Positions 22,499-35,861 of a DNA stretch of 64,000 bases are shown here, piece after piece (the stretch's first letter is position 1; each line of letters opens with the position of its first letter). Below the pieces are notes generated by a model. The model was given only the letters and a program-made list of their open reading frames with translations, did not search any database and was not told where the DNA came from. A program made the position numbers and the translations under genes. The stretch lies in NCBI GenBank assembly GCA_021904315.1, contig CM038911.1, positions 2,482,501-2,546,500 on the forward strand, read 5' to 3'. The DNA is from Sphagnum magellanicum (taxonomy: Eukaryota; Streptophyta; Sphagnopsida; Sphagnales; Sphagnaceae).

Positions 22499-23969
22499 AT
22501 CAATTGTATATTTATTTTATTTTTGTTCACATTTATATTTTTTAATTTTACTTTATTATTATATTTTTGTTGCTTTCGACGCCTTTGCCATAACCTAAAG
22601 CAACGAATGGTGACATGTCTATGCAATGTCTCCATTTCTTATTCATTCAAACAATGCTTCTTTATTTGTGCGAGTTCAACGATGCAACATAATGTGTCTT
22701 TAGTTTTGTTTGAACGAACTTTTCAATGAAATATTTTACATCTTCATTTCTTGTTTATCTGAAGAGTTCTATAGCCAAGCACACTTCCACTTTCTTCCCT
22801 TCTTTTTGTCAAAGCTTGTGTGTGTAGATGTCGACAATGTGTGCAAACATCGGCAATGCAACAACATCATCATTAACTCTTCCTTTTTTACTAGTTTTAA
22901 TGCATTTTTTTTTTTTTCATAGATTTTGTTGCATTTCTCTACCTGTTTCTTGCAAAGTCAATGTTTGTATCAACTTTTGTGATATTATTTCTTGTTGTGT
23001 TTTGCTTTTCCAGTTTTTTTATGCACCCTTGTTGTAAAAGTGAGTTGTTGTTACATAGCTTGCAGAACTTTTTACATCTTTTTTTTCCTACAAATTTTGT
23101 GCCTTTTAATTTAACAAGCTTTATGTCGAAGTCAATTTTTGCTACTTCCCATTACTACTTTTGTACATGAGCTTAATATAAAGGGAAAAAAAAAATGAAT
23201 AGTGGATCTTCATCACCTTTTTTTTCAATTTCATCTCTTTTTGTTTATAGCACTTTCTTATTTTCTTTATTTTGTTTGTGTAGGTTTTTAAATGGTCCCT
23301 ATGGTGATGTTCATTTTTTCTCATCTACAATGAAGAGATGTTATTTAAGGTTCTTCCATATTGATTTATGTTTTTTTTTTTACAATATCATGTAAGCTTT
23401 TTCTTTTCAATTTTTTTTTTTTTTTTTTTTTTTTCAATCTTCCCTTTGTTTCATAATGTTCCATAATCACAATGAGTTGGTTTCCAAAAAATGTCATTGT
23501 TGTGAAATGTTTGCAATTGAAGAATTTTTTTTTGAAGGTTTTCCAAAATCAATAATGAGCCCGCTTAGTTAGTTGTTTGATAGTGAAGCTTCTTGTTTAA
23601 TTATTATTGCGCCATCTACACCTTCTATTTTTATAATCGATTTTGCTTCTACATTTTCTATTTCTAGGTTTGCTTCTACACCCTCTACTAGCAATAATTT
23701 AGATGGTGCAGTTTTATGGTCTAATGATGGATCAAACATTTTTTTGTAGCTTCTTGAGTTCCTCTCCCCTCAAATTTCAAATGTTGATGCATTTTCACAC
23801 TTTCACAACCCTTTAGTTTTTTTGGAAGGTGAGAACCTTGATGTCCATGATGTAGTCAATGATTCTAGGGATTTTTGTCTAAGTCTATTGATATTGCAAT
23901 TCATTGTAATTTTTGCACCTCCTATTAATGCATTTCCTTCTCATCCACTTTCTACAATTGATCCTACAT

Positions 23970-26720
23970 TTTTGCTATTGATGATTCATTCATTATTGTT
24001 GATAATGAATATATTTTTCATGAAGTATTACCAAAATCTCAATTTCTTGAAATGGATGAGAAGGAACTGGATAATGTTAATAAAGGTGGTTATAGGGCCA
24101 AGAAACACTTAGAGGTTTGGGCAAAGAAAACATTTGATGAATGGCGAAAAATTTGAAGTTATAACATAGAATGATCTATTGTTGATCTATCAAAAGACAA
24201 AAATATTGTTATGGAACTAGTTGACATGTTATCATTATTTATTCTTTTGGTTGCAAAAAATATGGCAATTTGTACCTTCCAACTAAATAAGTACATTCAT
24301 CTAGCTTTGTGATTTTATTTTTTTTGGTCTTGTTGTTTTCAGTTTTTGGTTTTTTTTGTATTGTTTTCTTTTTGATTTATTTGATTTTTTGTCGTGGTTG
24401 TTTTTAATTGTTCATTAAGTTTAATTGAAATATTGTTTTGTTTTGATGCAACATTTAATTGTTGATAAGAAATATTAGCACGTTGATTCGACAAAGGCAT
24501 AATTAATGCATTATTGAAACAAATATTGTTCCTACAATGTCATTTAATATTTTTATTGATGCTAAGTACCATTGTGTCAAGGTTTTCGATGATGAAGCTG
24601 CATAACAAACGTTTAATGCTAAACTTGGGAAGATTATTCAAAAGTTTGATGTGTTTTCAATTTTAAAATAATAGAACATGTTTCTTCAACTAATATGCCA
24701 ACCCACCTTTCCATCTAGACTAAATTTGAGGTTTGGTTATTTTTATATAATTTGTTTTTAATTAGGGGTTATTCTGAACTTCAAAAAATGGTTTTGAGGA
24801 ATTTTTTTTAGTTTTTCTACATGTTGGATTAGTTATTAGGTTTTGCCAAGGTGTTTTTAAAAATTGGCAAATTGACGTCACAATATGTTTGACAAATTGT
24901 TATAAACCTTATGTTGACTACCCTATGGAAAATGTCATTATAACTTTCAAGGAATTGGTTTGTTGATGTCTCATGGAAGGCTAGATGATAAACCAAATCC
25001 TCACCTTTTGTCCTTATAACCCAAACCTAAGTGGAAGAAACATGATGACATAGTTCATGATGGCTTTAGTTGGTTGAAACCAAATATAGTTATTTATGGA
25101 TAATTTAACTTGTGATTTTCCTAATTTGAAACAAAAAATGATGTTGAAAAAAACTGGGAAAGGGGTCAACATTACAAGGATGGAAGAAAACATTCATCCC
25201 TTAAGAGTATGCTATGGAGGTCATTAAACATCAGGATCCAATTTTTTACGGAAAATAAGTTTTTGGAACTCCGATTTTGTCTTACATTGAATTTGGTTTC
25301 CTATTGTTGTTTATTTTATCATGTTTTCTATTTTAATTTTTTTTCTATTGTTATTTTTCTGTTTTGCTACAATTGTTGCATACATGACATATTTCTAATT
25401 GGTTTGCATAAACTTGTAAGAATTAGGGTCTAAAAATTAAGGTAGAAAACATTATGGTTGTAGGTTTTGAAAATTTTAATATTAGGGTTTTGAAAGTTGT
25501 GTCATACAAAATTAAGGTTTAAAATTTTTTGATAGGAAATGTTTTTATATTTGTTTTATTATGTTTGTAAGTACAACCAAATCGACAAAAAATTAAAAGA
25601 TAGAACTCTAACACATTATTAGTAATGAAGTGAAGGGCAATTCATTTTTTTGATACGATGAAACATTTAATGACAAGAAGGCAACATTTGACAAGACAAA
25701 GGTTAATGTTGGACATCCTTTCATTTTGTAATTTTTTTGTCATAGGTGCAAATGGGAGAACACAAGCCATGCCCACCTGATTTTTAATTACTTTTGTGAC
25801 CACTTTGAGGAAATATTCTTAGAATATTTTTAGAATGTTTTTGAAAAGTCTTTAAAAAAGTCTTTTAAATTTTAAAAAAAATAATTCATACTATTTTATT
25901 AAGATTCATGTTAAAACTTTGATAAAAATGTCATTTAAAAAAATATTAAATTCATTTACAAGTCCTTTTATTGTTTAAAAACAAGTGTTACAATGCTTAA
26001 TGAATGCTTTTATTAATTTTTAATCCATTGGATTAATTTCAAATTAATTCACATGTTCCCATGATATGTTAAAAATACAACTATATAAAAAAATCTTATA
26101 ATTTCAACATCAAATTAGATTACAACTTTAAAACATGAAAAAACCAAGCAAGCGTTACACTTGTTATGGTACATTTTATTGTGATTGCATTTTTAAAAAA
26201 ATTAATTTTAATTTTAATTTTAATTTTTTTGGTTTTATGCAAGAAGTTGATGAACTATTGTTACTCATGGTGTTTTATTCATGTGAAAGTATTTGATGGT
26301 GATGTTATTGTGCTATTTTTTGGGTTTTTAATATTTCCCATAATTTTTTATTATATTTTTTGTTTCTTATAAGACATTAGTGTTGAAAATGAAATTCAAC
26401 ATCATTATGTTAATAATAGTGCTCTTGTTAATGAAGGAGGTGTTGGTGTTGCTCAAGGTATGGTTCATGTGAATGTCATTGCTGATGTTGTTCGAAACAA
26501 TGTTGGTGTTAATAGTCATTTTATTATTGTGGATGTGTTTATTTTAGTTTCAAAAGTTTTTGGTTTTGATGTTCTAACTTAAGATAATACCATGGTGCAA
26601 GTTCAACAATCAAACCATTTTAATGTTGATTATCATCGTGACCAAAGCTCTCGGATTATTTGTTTGACGTGGAGCTTCCCAAGCACACACAATAATTTGA
26701 ATCCATCTATGGTTGGTAGC
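23970..26720 (+). pseudogene. Decayed coding relic, possibly a Crypton-like tyrosine recombinase
   Basis: Several plus-strand blocks read like one decayed protein. At about 23970-24150: FLEMDEKELDNV, then YRAKKHLEVWAKKTFDEWRK. At about 24180-24300: SIVDLSKDKNIVMELVDMLS, then in a shifted frame KKYGNLYLPTK. At about 24540: SFNIFIDAKYHCVKVFDDEA. At about 26650: SDYLFDVELPKHTQ. Stops and frame changes occur throughout. The early blocks resemble the core-binding region of the DUF3504/Crypton-derived tyrosine recombinases by my recollection. I cannot see the catalytic R-H-R-Y residues, so the assignment is weak and another mobile-element protein is possible. Confidence 0.33.
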
Positions 26721-27949
26721 CATTAGAAAATGTTAATGTCAACACAACATCACAACCAATGTTAGGGCACACAAAGTTAGGCACAACATGACACACATCG
26801 TTTGGACATGTATTCATCTATTTTCAAAATTGTCCACTCACAATTAACTATGTGGTTAATCATAATGCCCTTTCTGGTTTGGTAATAGATGCAACACATA
26901 AAACAATTTGATTTTGTTTGAAGACAATTCTTAGCTTCTAATTGTTCATATAACACATTGTACTTTGTACAATGTATAACAATTCATAGTATAAATAACA
27001 CTTGATTTTTTCACTTGATGATTTTCAACTTTTTAGTGAAATCATGATCTTACTTCAAAATGATTTTGGGCAAGTTTTTTTTGAAATATTTGCAAATTAG
27101 TATTTTGTGAATTCATGATTGAATGTGTTTTGATAGCTTTGGAACTTTTTGGAGCTTTTTGGAACTTCTTTTTTGGCTCAAACATTGATATTGTTTTCTT
27201 TTGCAATTTCATGGGTTTGCTTAATTTCAAATCAATCACACATTTCTTATTGATGACAATTTGAAATTTTATAGTTGACCTCAATTGACATTCATAACTT
27301 TGTTTTCAAAAAATTAAGGCAAAAAAATCTTTAATTCATGATTTTGTTTTCAAAAAATTCAATGTAAAAAAATAACAAAAATTTTAAAAATAGAAAAAAT
27401 GGTAAAGAAAAAAGGGAAAAATAAAGAAAAAGATATGTTTAAAAAATGGATAAAGATAAAAGAGAATATTTTTTTTATTAAAAAAATTAAAATTGTGCCT
27501 TTTGAAATTCGAAAGGCCCAATTGATAGGCTATATTAGGCACTCCAAATTTCAAAAAGTGCAGTGAAAAATTCAACCTAAAGAGGGTTTGAAAAATACAT
27601 TATGAAAAATATAGTTGGTCTTTATAATTTGGGAGTGTCAACTCACTTGAATGTTTTGGGATGACCATTTCATTAAAGTCTTTTCTAAGGCCAATTTTAG
27701 GCAATTTTTCTTTTTAGGGCCATTTTAATTTTTTTTGTTTTTGAATGCCCATTTGGCTTTGATTAATGGAACTTATTTTTTCAAATCTTGACATGAGCTT
27801 TTCAAGTAGTGACAAAGAATTAGTTGAGGAGATTGAACTTCACAATCAAATTACATTAAAGGCTATAATCATCTACATCAACACTTAGGAATTTTTCACA
27901 TGGCAAAATTAAAAGAAAGAGGTGGACAATCAATGGACTTCAATGTAGG

Positions 27950-28200
27950 TGTGCACAAAATTTTAACGACCATGTGGCCAAACCAAGTTTGTTTAAAACC
28001 TTCACCAATTTCACTTTGGGAGAGTTTGAAAAGTTGGTACTTGTGTCAACCATTATTAGTCATGCAAGGTTCATAAAGGAACATCACCATATTATTGGGC
28101 GGTTATCCAAGATGCACCCAAAACAATGTGTGTTCAAATCCATCCTATACATATTAAAGCATGATAATGTCGAGTAGATGCAAGTTATGGTGGCTCGATA
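27950..28200 (+). pseudogene. PIF/Harbinger-like transposase fragment
   Basis: The 68-codon frame contains LFKTFTNFTLGEFEKLVLV, then GRLSKMHPKQCVFKSILYIL and KHDNVE. The motif FTNFT-x-x-EFE followed by GRxSK and a LYxxKHDN block matches the N-terminal region of plant PIF/Harbinger DDE transposases. No DDE core follows; a stop and AT-rich sequence come next. This is a short relic. Confidence 0.55.
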
Positions 28201-28409
28201 CTAGCAAAAATTACACTTTTTACAAGTCCATACAAGATTCTTTAAAATGATTCAAATGAATATGGTTGTTACTTTTTAAAATGTTATTATTTTAATCTTT
28301 GAATAATACATGTTCAATCACCTAGAAACCTTTTCAAATCTATGTGAAAACTTGTATTTAATGTAGCTAATGTCATTTTTTAATTTGAAAGTTCTAAAAG
28401 GAAAACCCA

Positions 28410-28740
28410 CAAAGTCCATATGAATAATGCCCCATCCAAAACTTTCAAAAAAAATGTTTTTGGGACAAAGAAATTTAAAATAAAATAAAATTTGCAATTC
28501 ATATGGACTTATGAAAATATGGTCAAATTTTAACCATTCAAAAGTTCATAAACCATTATATGGTTAAGGTTTTCAAAGAAAAGATTCCTCATATGAGTTT
28601 ATCATCTTGTATTACATTATATATTGAGTTTCAATAACAAATTTGGAATGTGAATCAATATAATTTTTTCCCTTTTGTGATGTTCCAATCAAACAACCAA
28701 TCCATATTTTTTGACTTCAAAAGTCCATTATTATTAACAA
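28410..28740 (+). repeat. Dispersed repeat family A, copy 1
   Basis: ATATGGACTTATGAAAATAT, CCATTCAAAAGT(T/C)CATAA, TATATTGA and (AATC/TAGT)CCATATTTTT occur in the same order and similar spacing at 28410-28740 and 49570-49910. The copies are clearly diverged. No coding capacity or terminal structure is visible, so the element class is unknown. Confidence 0.6.
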
Positions 28741-28939
28741 AGGAATTTTTATCAATAAATAACCATACAATTATCTTCATAATGAAATTATTAATTTAAA
28801 TCCATGTTCCAATTAGTAGATCTATGGATATAGTAATCACCATATGCATTTGAATAATGGATACCCAGAAAAAAAACACCATTTCTTCACAAAAGTGAAC
28901 TATCATAACTTGCATAAACCTTTTCATTAAGAATGATGA

Positions 28940-29761
28940 TGTCGCAACCCCATTTTGAGGGAAATGTGAGGTCACCATTCACACTCCCGAAAATGGGACT
29001 TGGGAGTCCTTCGGGACTCCCAAAAATTCGGAACGCAATTGCAGGGTCAAAACACCTTGCATTGAGGTTTTCTTTATACCATTAGAAAGGTCTTGAAGTG
29101 TAAATGTCCAAAATGGCCTCGCATGAGCCATTTGGACATTTGCAGCACAAGTTATGGTCGAAAGAAGGGCCGGGAGTCAAACTGCTAGTTTGACTCCCGA
29201 CCAGTAAAAGTCGGGAATCGACCCGATCCCAGTGCGTGTAGGTGAAGTGCGACACATTATTGGAAAGCTCTCGTGGAGAACTACAACTTTGCTGCAGACC
29301 TCATCCCAATTCGAAGTTGGGGCGAGAAGTTATGAACGCCCAAAGTTCCGGGAGTCCAAACCGGGACAGTTTTGGGACTCCACTTTGGGAGTTCTGGGAA
29401 AAAGTGTCATTCGGATGCAAGTGCGGTAGTGAGACGCAGAGAATACTATATGGGGGAAGGTGGTGGCTTCCCCCGAGTCCGGGCCGTGGTGAGTTAAGTG
29501 AGTCCAAGGTTGGCTATGGCTTGTCCCAACATCAAGAGTGTTTCGAATGAGTACTAACCAACTTGTTGGTTGGTTTTGGATGCAGGACCGAATAACTAAG
29601 TAGCTTGTCCTTCTTCCTAGTCTAATCTTGGAGCTTTCAGCATGCCCCTCTTACCCCCTTTAATGTTAGAAGCTGGGAGCGTGCCTCGAGTCCTCCGCAT
29701 TTCCATAATTTGAATGACCTAGCCCCAACTTGGGGCTAATTAGGGACTTGGGAGCGCGTCA
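28940..29761. mobile_element. Solo LTR, 822 bp, flanked by a 5-bp target duplication
   Basis: The segment starts TGTCGCAACCCC and ends GGGAGCGCGTCA, so it has the TG...CA ends of an LTR. It is flanked on both sides by GATGA (28935-28939 and 29762-29766), a 5-bp target duplication. Composition is much richer in GC than the surroundings, and several short inverted motifs built on GGGAGTCC and GGACTCCC occur inside. No internal gag-pol sequence or second LTR is present, so this is a solo LTR left by recombination between two LTRs. The sequence style suggests Ty3/gypsy, but that is inference. The open frames inside it on both strands are not genes. Confidence 0.85.
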
Positions 29762-30329
29762 GATGATTTTATCTAGAATGTGAACAAAAATTTAATAAAT
29801 CATGATGACATTTTTATTACATTGTGCATCAATTTTACTAATATTGATGAAATCCAATGTCAATTATTAAATATTGATAAATGTAAGTGACTTAACTTTT
29901 AGAATTTTAAAGTTGCATTGGATTTATTGATGGGACCTTCATCAAAATTTGTAAGCCCTAGAACAATCCTATGCATTGAAGCTAATTTAATGGGTTAAAA
30001 AGAAATATACTACATTAACATGGTGGTGGTGGACCACTATGAGTTATTCATATGTTTTGACTTCAAATACCCAAGGTCATACAATGACATTAGTACTTTG
30101 TGTTAATTAATAAAAATTTGTGTCAATATTTTGTGCACACAAATGAATACTTTGAATACTTATTGAGTGATTTAAGTTACATGGGAAGGATATGTTTGTG
30201 ATGTGTTGTATTGGGAGGCATGAAATGACATTTAAAGTTAATTTAAATTTCATTAAGGTGTATAACAAAATGTATGTAGCTTTTGTGAATTAATTACCAC
30301 CTCATTATTCATTTCATTTGAATATTTTT

Positions 30330-30850
30330 GGGTTTTAGGTTTTGAGGAATAAAATTTTAAGGTTTAGGTTTTAGAGTGGGGTTTTTAAAGTTTTAAGGTT
30401 GTGGGTTTAAGGATTTAAATTTTAAGGTTAGGTTTTAGATTTTTGGGTTAGGTTTTAAGGTTAAGTTTTAGGTTAAATTTTAAAACCAATTTACAATTTA
30501 GGTTTCAAATTTTAAGGTTTAAGATTTTACGTTATAGGTTTTTAGGTTTTAAGTTTTAGGGTTAGGTTCTAAGTTCTAGGTTTTAATAATAGGTTTAGGT
30601 TTTGATTTAAAATGTAGGATTTAACTTTTATGGTTCAATATTTTAGGTTATAAGCTTTTAGGTTTTCAATTTTAAGGTTAAGTTCTAAGTTAAGTTTTAA
30701 GTGAGGTTAGGAATTGAAGTTAAAGACTTTAGGTGATAGGTTTTAGGTTTTCAATTTTAAAGTTAGACTTTAGGTTTTAGGTTAGATTTTAAGGTTTAAG
30801 ACTTTAAGTTATAGGTTGTTAGGTTGTTAGGTTTTAAGTTTTAAGTTTTT
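30330..30850. repeat. Degenerate TTTTAGGTT-type array
   Basis: More than 40 imperfect occurrences of TTTTAGG, TTTTAAGG and TAGGTTTT fill this stretch in one orientation. Spacing is irregular and no perfect plant telomere run (TTTAGGG) is present. It could be a very old interstitial telomere-like array or a simple-sequence expansion. Confidence 0.6.
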
Positions 30851-33720
30851 TCTTTATTTGAATTGATTAACTTATTGAAACTACATCTAGGTTTCTAGGT
30901 TAGGGTTGAATGGGAGATTGGAGGATTGAAATGCAAGTGGAGAAAGTTAACCAAGCATTTTGATTCAATAAAGGAAAAAATAGTGTCAATTGTTTAAAGC
31001 TATTGCATTACTAATAAACTTCTTGCACATGCATCACCAAGACTTCACATTTGAAGTCATTAGCAAATGTGAAGTCTTAGTGAGCACATGAACAACCCAA
31101 CAAAACATGGTTAGGAAGCAATTATTAGTTACAGGTTCAACAATTCCTTAAAGTTAGCCATAAATTTTTGTTTTAAATCACTCCAACCTTTTTAATAACC
31201 TTCAATTTTGTTACCTTAAATGCATTTTTTTGTCTATGCAAACATATACCTTTGCCCTTAATAAAGCCTCTTGATCTTCCACACTAACTTCCAACCTATT
31301 GGTGATAATGGTCAAGTTTTTGCATTGCAATTGTAACATTTCAAACTTGGACATTGGTCTTTTAACTATTGTACTTGAAGATGTAACATGGTTTATTAAT
31401 GATGGCCATGATGTGTCATTGAACATAAGGCTAAGGCTAGGTTTAAGAAAGGAGTGGGATAAACGACTAGCTATATTGTTTATCAAAGATTACTTCCTTT
31501 TCCATATATTACTTGTTACATGACCATATGTTACCTTCAGTTCTAAAATTGGATCATTTTGCAACATCAACCTTTCTACACCCTCTTCATTCATTACGCC
31601 TATTTTGAACTCCTTCAAGGTATCCCCCAATTTGCTTTGAAGTTTTTCTTTTGAAAAATTAAGTTTGGGAACTTGTATCATGAAATTTTTTTATTCAAAT
31701 TCAAAACTCGCCATACTTACATTATTAAAAGCAATTCAAATTAAATCCATCAAAAATTTTAAATTTAAAGACATAGGAAATCAAAAAAGAAATTTAAAAA
31801 CATAGAAATTCCTAATCACTAAATTTACACAAGGAAAAAGAGGAAATTTTAGTAAGAGATTTTATAGGTCTAGAAAGAATTTCATGTAGTGAAAGAGTTC
31901 ATAGATCTAAAAAGAAGGAAATCCAATGAATAAAATCACAAATCCCAAAAAAAGAATGTCATAGGGGTTTATAGGTCAATACAAAGCTAAAGAAGGATGG
32001 AGGGTTTTGTAACTCAAAATAAAGGGGAAGGAAGGGCTAGGGGTTAGGTCAAAACAAACTTCACATTCATTTGAGAAGGTTTTGCAGCTTTGGATAGAGG
32101 GCTACTAAGGGGTTTATAAGTCAAGACAAAGTTCAAGAAAGGGAGGGAAGGCTCCATGCAACTTTGGGCGAAAGAGGAGTAAGGGCAAAGGGGGGTTAGT
32201 AACTAGAATCCTTCATCAATAAATCAAAAAACCAAAAAGGAGCAACTAGAAAACCAAAATTGAATAATTAAAATCCATTTCAAATGGGGCCATAATCCAA
32301 GAGGTTTTTCAAGGTGTCATAAATGCATAGAGACAATAATCACAAAAATACAAACAATTACAAAGCCACAAGAGTCTAGAATTGATGTACATATGAATTT
32401 AGAAAGTGATAAAACAAGACTCAAAAGAAACAATTATAACCCAAGAAAGAATATCACAAATCTAGATGGATAACTAGAAAAATTTAGAGAGAAAATTAGG
32501 TTTGCTTTGGGCTAAGGGGATCTAGAGGCTTTGAAATCTATATATAGATTACTAATGAACAAAAATTATAAACGGCATGTAGAGGAACCTTATATCAAAT
32601 CAAATACTCATCATTTTGCTTGTGAGCTTCACTTGGAGGGAGTGGAAAATAAAATAAAAATAAAAATAATTAAATAAATAAATAAATAGCGCAACTTGGT
32701 ATTCCATTTTAATAAGGCTAAATTATTAGCTCGAGCCCAGCCTTATCATCATCATTACCAAAGCACTGCACGCCGGATCGATCTACCAGGATTTAATTCG
32801 AAAAAGCTCAAAAAAATTTCTTTTGCTTCGCAAAATATATTTTCCAAAAGCGTTAGAATGGGGTTGAGATGGCATCAAATGCATTATGCATAAAAGAGAA
32901 AGAACATCCCAGTTGTTAAGAGCATAGTGGCCATCTCAGAAATTTTTAGGAGAGTCTTTATTCCATAAGTGGAAGATCTAGTCCCTACTCCTGCTAAGTT
33001 CATTAGCTCATTACCAATTACGAAGCGGGCTTGTGTGGGTCTATAATTCATGAATCCAAAGAAACAATGTTAGGTTTTCATGCATTTATAGAAAGAAACC
33101 ATAAAAACAAATTTGTAAAAATCCAAAAGGGTATTCATTAAAGATGATTTGCAATAAGATGGTTAGAACAAGAATTGAAGAATCCAAAAAGAAGTTTAAA
33201 TTGGTTTTTCTCTAAGCTTCCTTTCATAATAGAAATTAGACTTCTTTTTTTTGAAAAGCTACAACCAAAGGAAAATATATAATGCCAAAGACAAAATCCA
33301 TAATTGAGCTTTAGAGAGGAAATCCAAAGAAAGAATTTTACAATATGAACTAGAGAGGGAGAGAGAGGGAGAGAATTTAGAGAACCAAAAACTTGGATTG
33401 GAAGGATTTAAAGGTTTTTGGCACAAGTGCAGGTCAAAGGAATGCTTGAAAATTTCACAAATGTCTATTCACAAATAAGAGGATACATGTTCACAAAAGC
33501 AAAACTAAAAATAAAACACAAAATTTCAATAGTTGCAATAATTAAGAGTGAGAATAATTACAAACTAATACAAGAGTCTCATTAAAATTCGCAAATTGAA
33601 ATACATGTACATACAAATTGCAACCTAAATTTTTTTCATCTTCATGAATATGCACATTTACCATACTTGAAGGACTTCGTTCTTCACTTGCACAAATCTA
33701 CTATATACACTTGTTCTGTC
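30851..33720. other. Gene-free spacer
   Basis: Short frames such as 31486-31211 and 31681-31490 (minus strand) have no recognised motif. A/T tetranucleotide repeats occur near 32645-32690 and a GA-rich run near 33350-33375. GC content rises locally at about 32700-32790 without an identifiable gene. Confidence 0.5.
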
Positions 33721-33750
33721 TGTCTGTCCGACGACAATTCTGCACAGACA

Positions 33751-33914
33751 CGGCCTTTTCTATGGCAGAACCCGCAGGTGGCGGAGAGACACACGCTGGC
33801 AGAACCGGCCTTTTCTATGGCAGAACCCGCAGGTGGCGTCTGTCCGTCTGTCGAGGTCTTGAAACCCAGATCCCAACTGTCCGTCTGTCGAGGTCCTTAA
33901 ACCCAGATCCCAAC
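33751..33914. repeat. Two neighbouring tandem duplications (55-bp and 37-bp periods)
   Basis: CGGCCTTTTCTATGGCAGAA with its following GCAGGTGGCG occurs at 33751-33783 and again at 33806-33838. Immediately after, TGTCCGTCTGTCGAGGTC with its following AAACCCAGATCCCAAC occurs at 33841-33877 and 33878-33914. Both pairs are nearly identical, and the region is GC-rich inside AT-rich DNA. Confidence 0.88.
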
Positions 33915-33940
33915 TAATATCTTAATTCACTTATCGTCGA

Positions 33941-34312
33941 ATATTTTTGTTTTGGGGACCTATTGGAACCTATTCTGAAAAAATGGCGATTTTTCTTCTC
34001 TTTTTGGCCCTGAAAATGTGGTCACGTTGTCACTTTTTTTTTCACAAAAATCATTTGTATGAGTCATACCTAATTTTTCGTCACAAAGTGGCAGAAAAAT
34101 TCACCCCAAAAAAAAAAAAAAAGAAAAAAAAAACCGTATATTTTTGTTTTGGGGACCTATTGGAACCTATTCTGAAAAAATGGCGATTTCTTCTTTTTTT
34201 TTGGCCCTGAAAATGTGGTCACTTTGTCACTTTTTTTTTCACAAAAATCATTTGTATGAGTCATACCTAATTTTTTGTCACAAAGTGGCAGAAAAATTCA
34301 CCCCAAAAAAAA
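33941..34312. repeat. 197-bp tandem duplication
   Basis: A block beginning ATATTTTTGTTTTGGGGACC at 33941 recurs at 34138 with a few substitutions. The copies are joined by a poly-A run. Each copy gives an open plus-strand frame starting MFWGPIGTYSEKMAI, which is the duplication and not a gene. Confidence 0.92.
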
Positions 34313-34329
34313 TTTTTTTAAAAAAAAAA

Positions 34330-35800
34330 TTAAAAAAAAAAAATCGTTGTCTAATGAACCCACAAACACACCACTATGGATGGATGTTGCATGAAATGGT
34401 TGTAAAAGTGAGGTAAATTTCATTCATTGGCCTCAAAAATGGGAAAACCGGGGTGGAGCGTATTCATGGGTGGCAAGGCGCCCGGGTCACACTAGTGTTT
34501 AATGACTTCACAAAAAAAACGTGTGATATGCATCTTTCCATGCGAAGAAATTCTTTGCATAAATTGACCTATTGAACAATTTTCACCTCAAAGTCCTGGC
34601 CTTCCAAGGTCTGAACTCTATAGTGTTGAATTTTTACACCCTCTAACTTGTCGCTTTCTACTACTCTCACATTTCACCTTTTTTCCCCCCTTACTTTCAC
34701 CTTTTTCTTTCCTTTCTTTGAATTTTCACTCTTCCTATTTTTCTATATCACTTATTTTGTGCATTTTCTAAACATTGCTAGAACTCCAAACTTTTTTGAA
34801 ACCTTAAACCTTGTGAACCTCCCTAAATGTAAAGTTCAAACATCTCTACTCTTTTGAAAATTGTTGAAACTCTTAACCTTTGCATAGAAACTAACTTGAG
34901 TTAAAGCTCCAAGTACCTTCACACACCGGTTCAACATTAACATACACTCAAACTCAAGGTAAAACTTGAAAATGCACCAAAATTGTTGCATTTTTGAGTT
35001 CTACATTGAAATTTTTTTTTCCTTTGTTGACTATTCATCTAGTGTTGTTTATTTCACCTTATATTTTCAATGAACATGAGGTGAACACCCTATGTTTTGC
35101 CTACTTTATGGATATCTCTATTGGTGCTCCAAATTCCCAACTCAAAGACTGCAAAACAAAGCAAAGTTGGTTTCACGCACCCAAAATTGCTCATATTTGT
35201 AAAGTTTTCACTATATTTCCCAAATTAGTTTGGAAGTTATTTTTCTATTTGCAATCATTTTCCCAAAACTCTCCCAAATAAATTTTTCACCAAAATTAAG
35301 TTTTCTAGTTGTTTTCTTATGCATTGCATTTTTTTCATATTCCCAAAAAAGTCTATACTAAAAAACCTTGTCCCTAGTGTTTTGTTTTTGTGATTAAGCT
35401 TCATTAATCAACATCCCAAAACCGATTTAACATTAATTAGTGACACGTTCGTTCAAAAACTGGAAAAAATCCTGGCACAAAGCCACCCCAAAATTAGAAG
35501 TTGTGTTGAAATGTATCGAAGTTTTGAAATAAAAATTTGTTTTCTCAAAACCTGGGCAAATTTTGTTTTCTAAAAATCAGAGAGTTTGCAACAGAATATT
35601 CATTTTCTAATATTTGAGATGGAAATTTTGCTGAAATTTTCCACAAAAAAATCACTAATTAATTACATTAGTTGTTTCCAACGAACGAATGACCTCCTTG
35701 GCTTGACGAAAAGAGAAATTCGAAATATGAAAATTAAAAAATCAAAGCATTAATAAAAGTCTAAAAAAAGAAAAAATAAGAAGCAGGAATTTTTAGTAAC
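34330..35800. other. Gene-free AT-rich spacer
   Basis: I see no coding or repeat structure worth naming. Base composition changes at about 35800, where the ferritin upstream region begins. Confidence 0.55.
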
Positions 35801-35861
35801 GCATGCAAAAAGAGCAAGGCACACGCCTGCACCTCCCCCTATTGGTACAAGACAGGGAACG

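Noticed and set aside
29232-29550. Overlapping frames of 65-102 codons on both strands
   Set aside because: They lie wholly inside the solo LTR and have no domain.
33947-34416. Two similar frames starting MFWGPIGTYSEKMAI
   Set aside because: They are the two halves of a 197-bp DNA duplication. Low-complexity Lys and Phe runs come from poly-A and poly-T.
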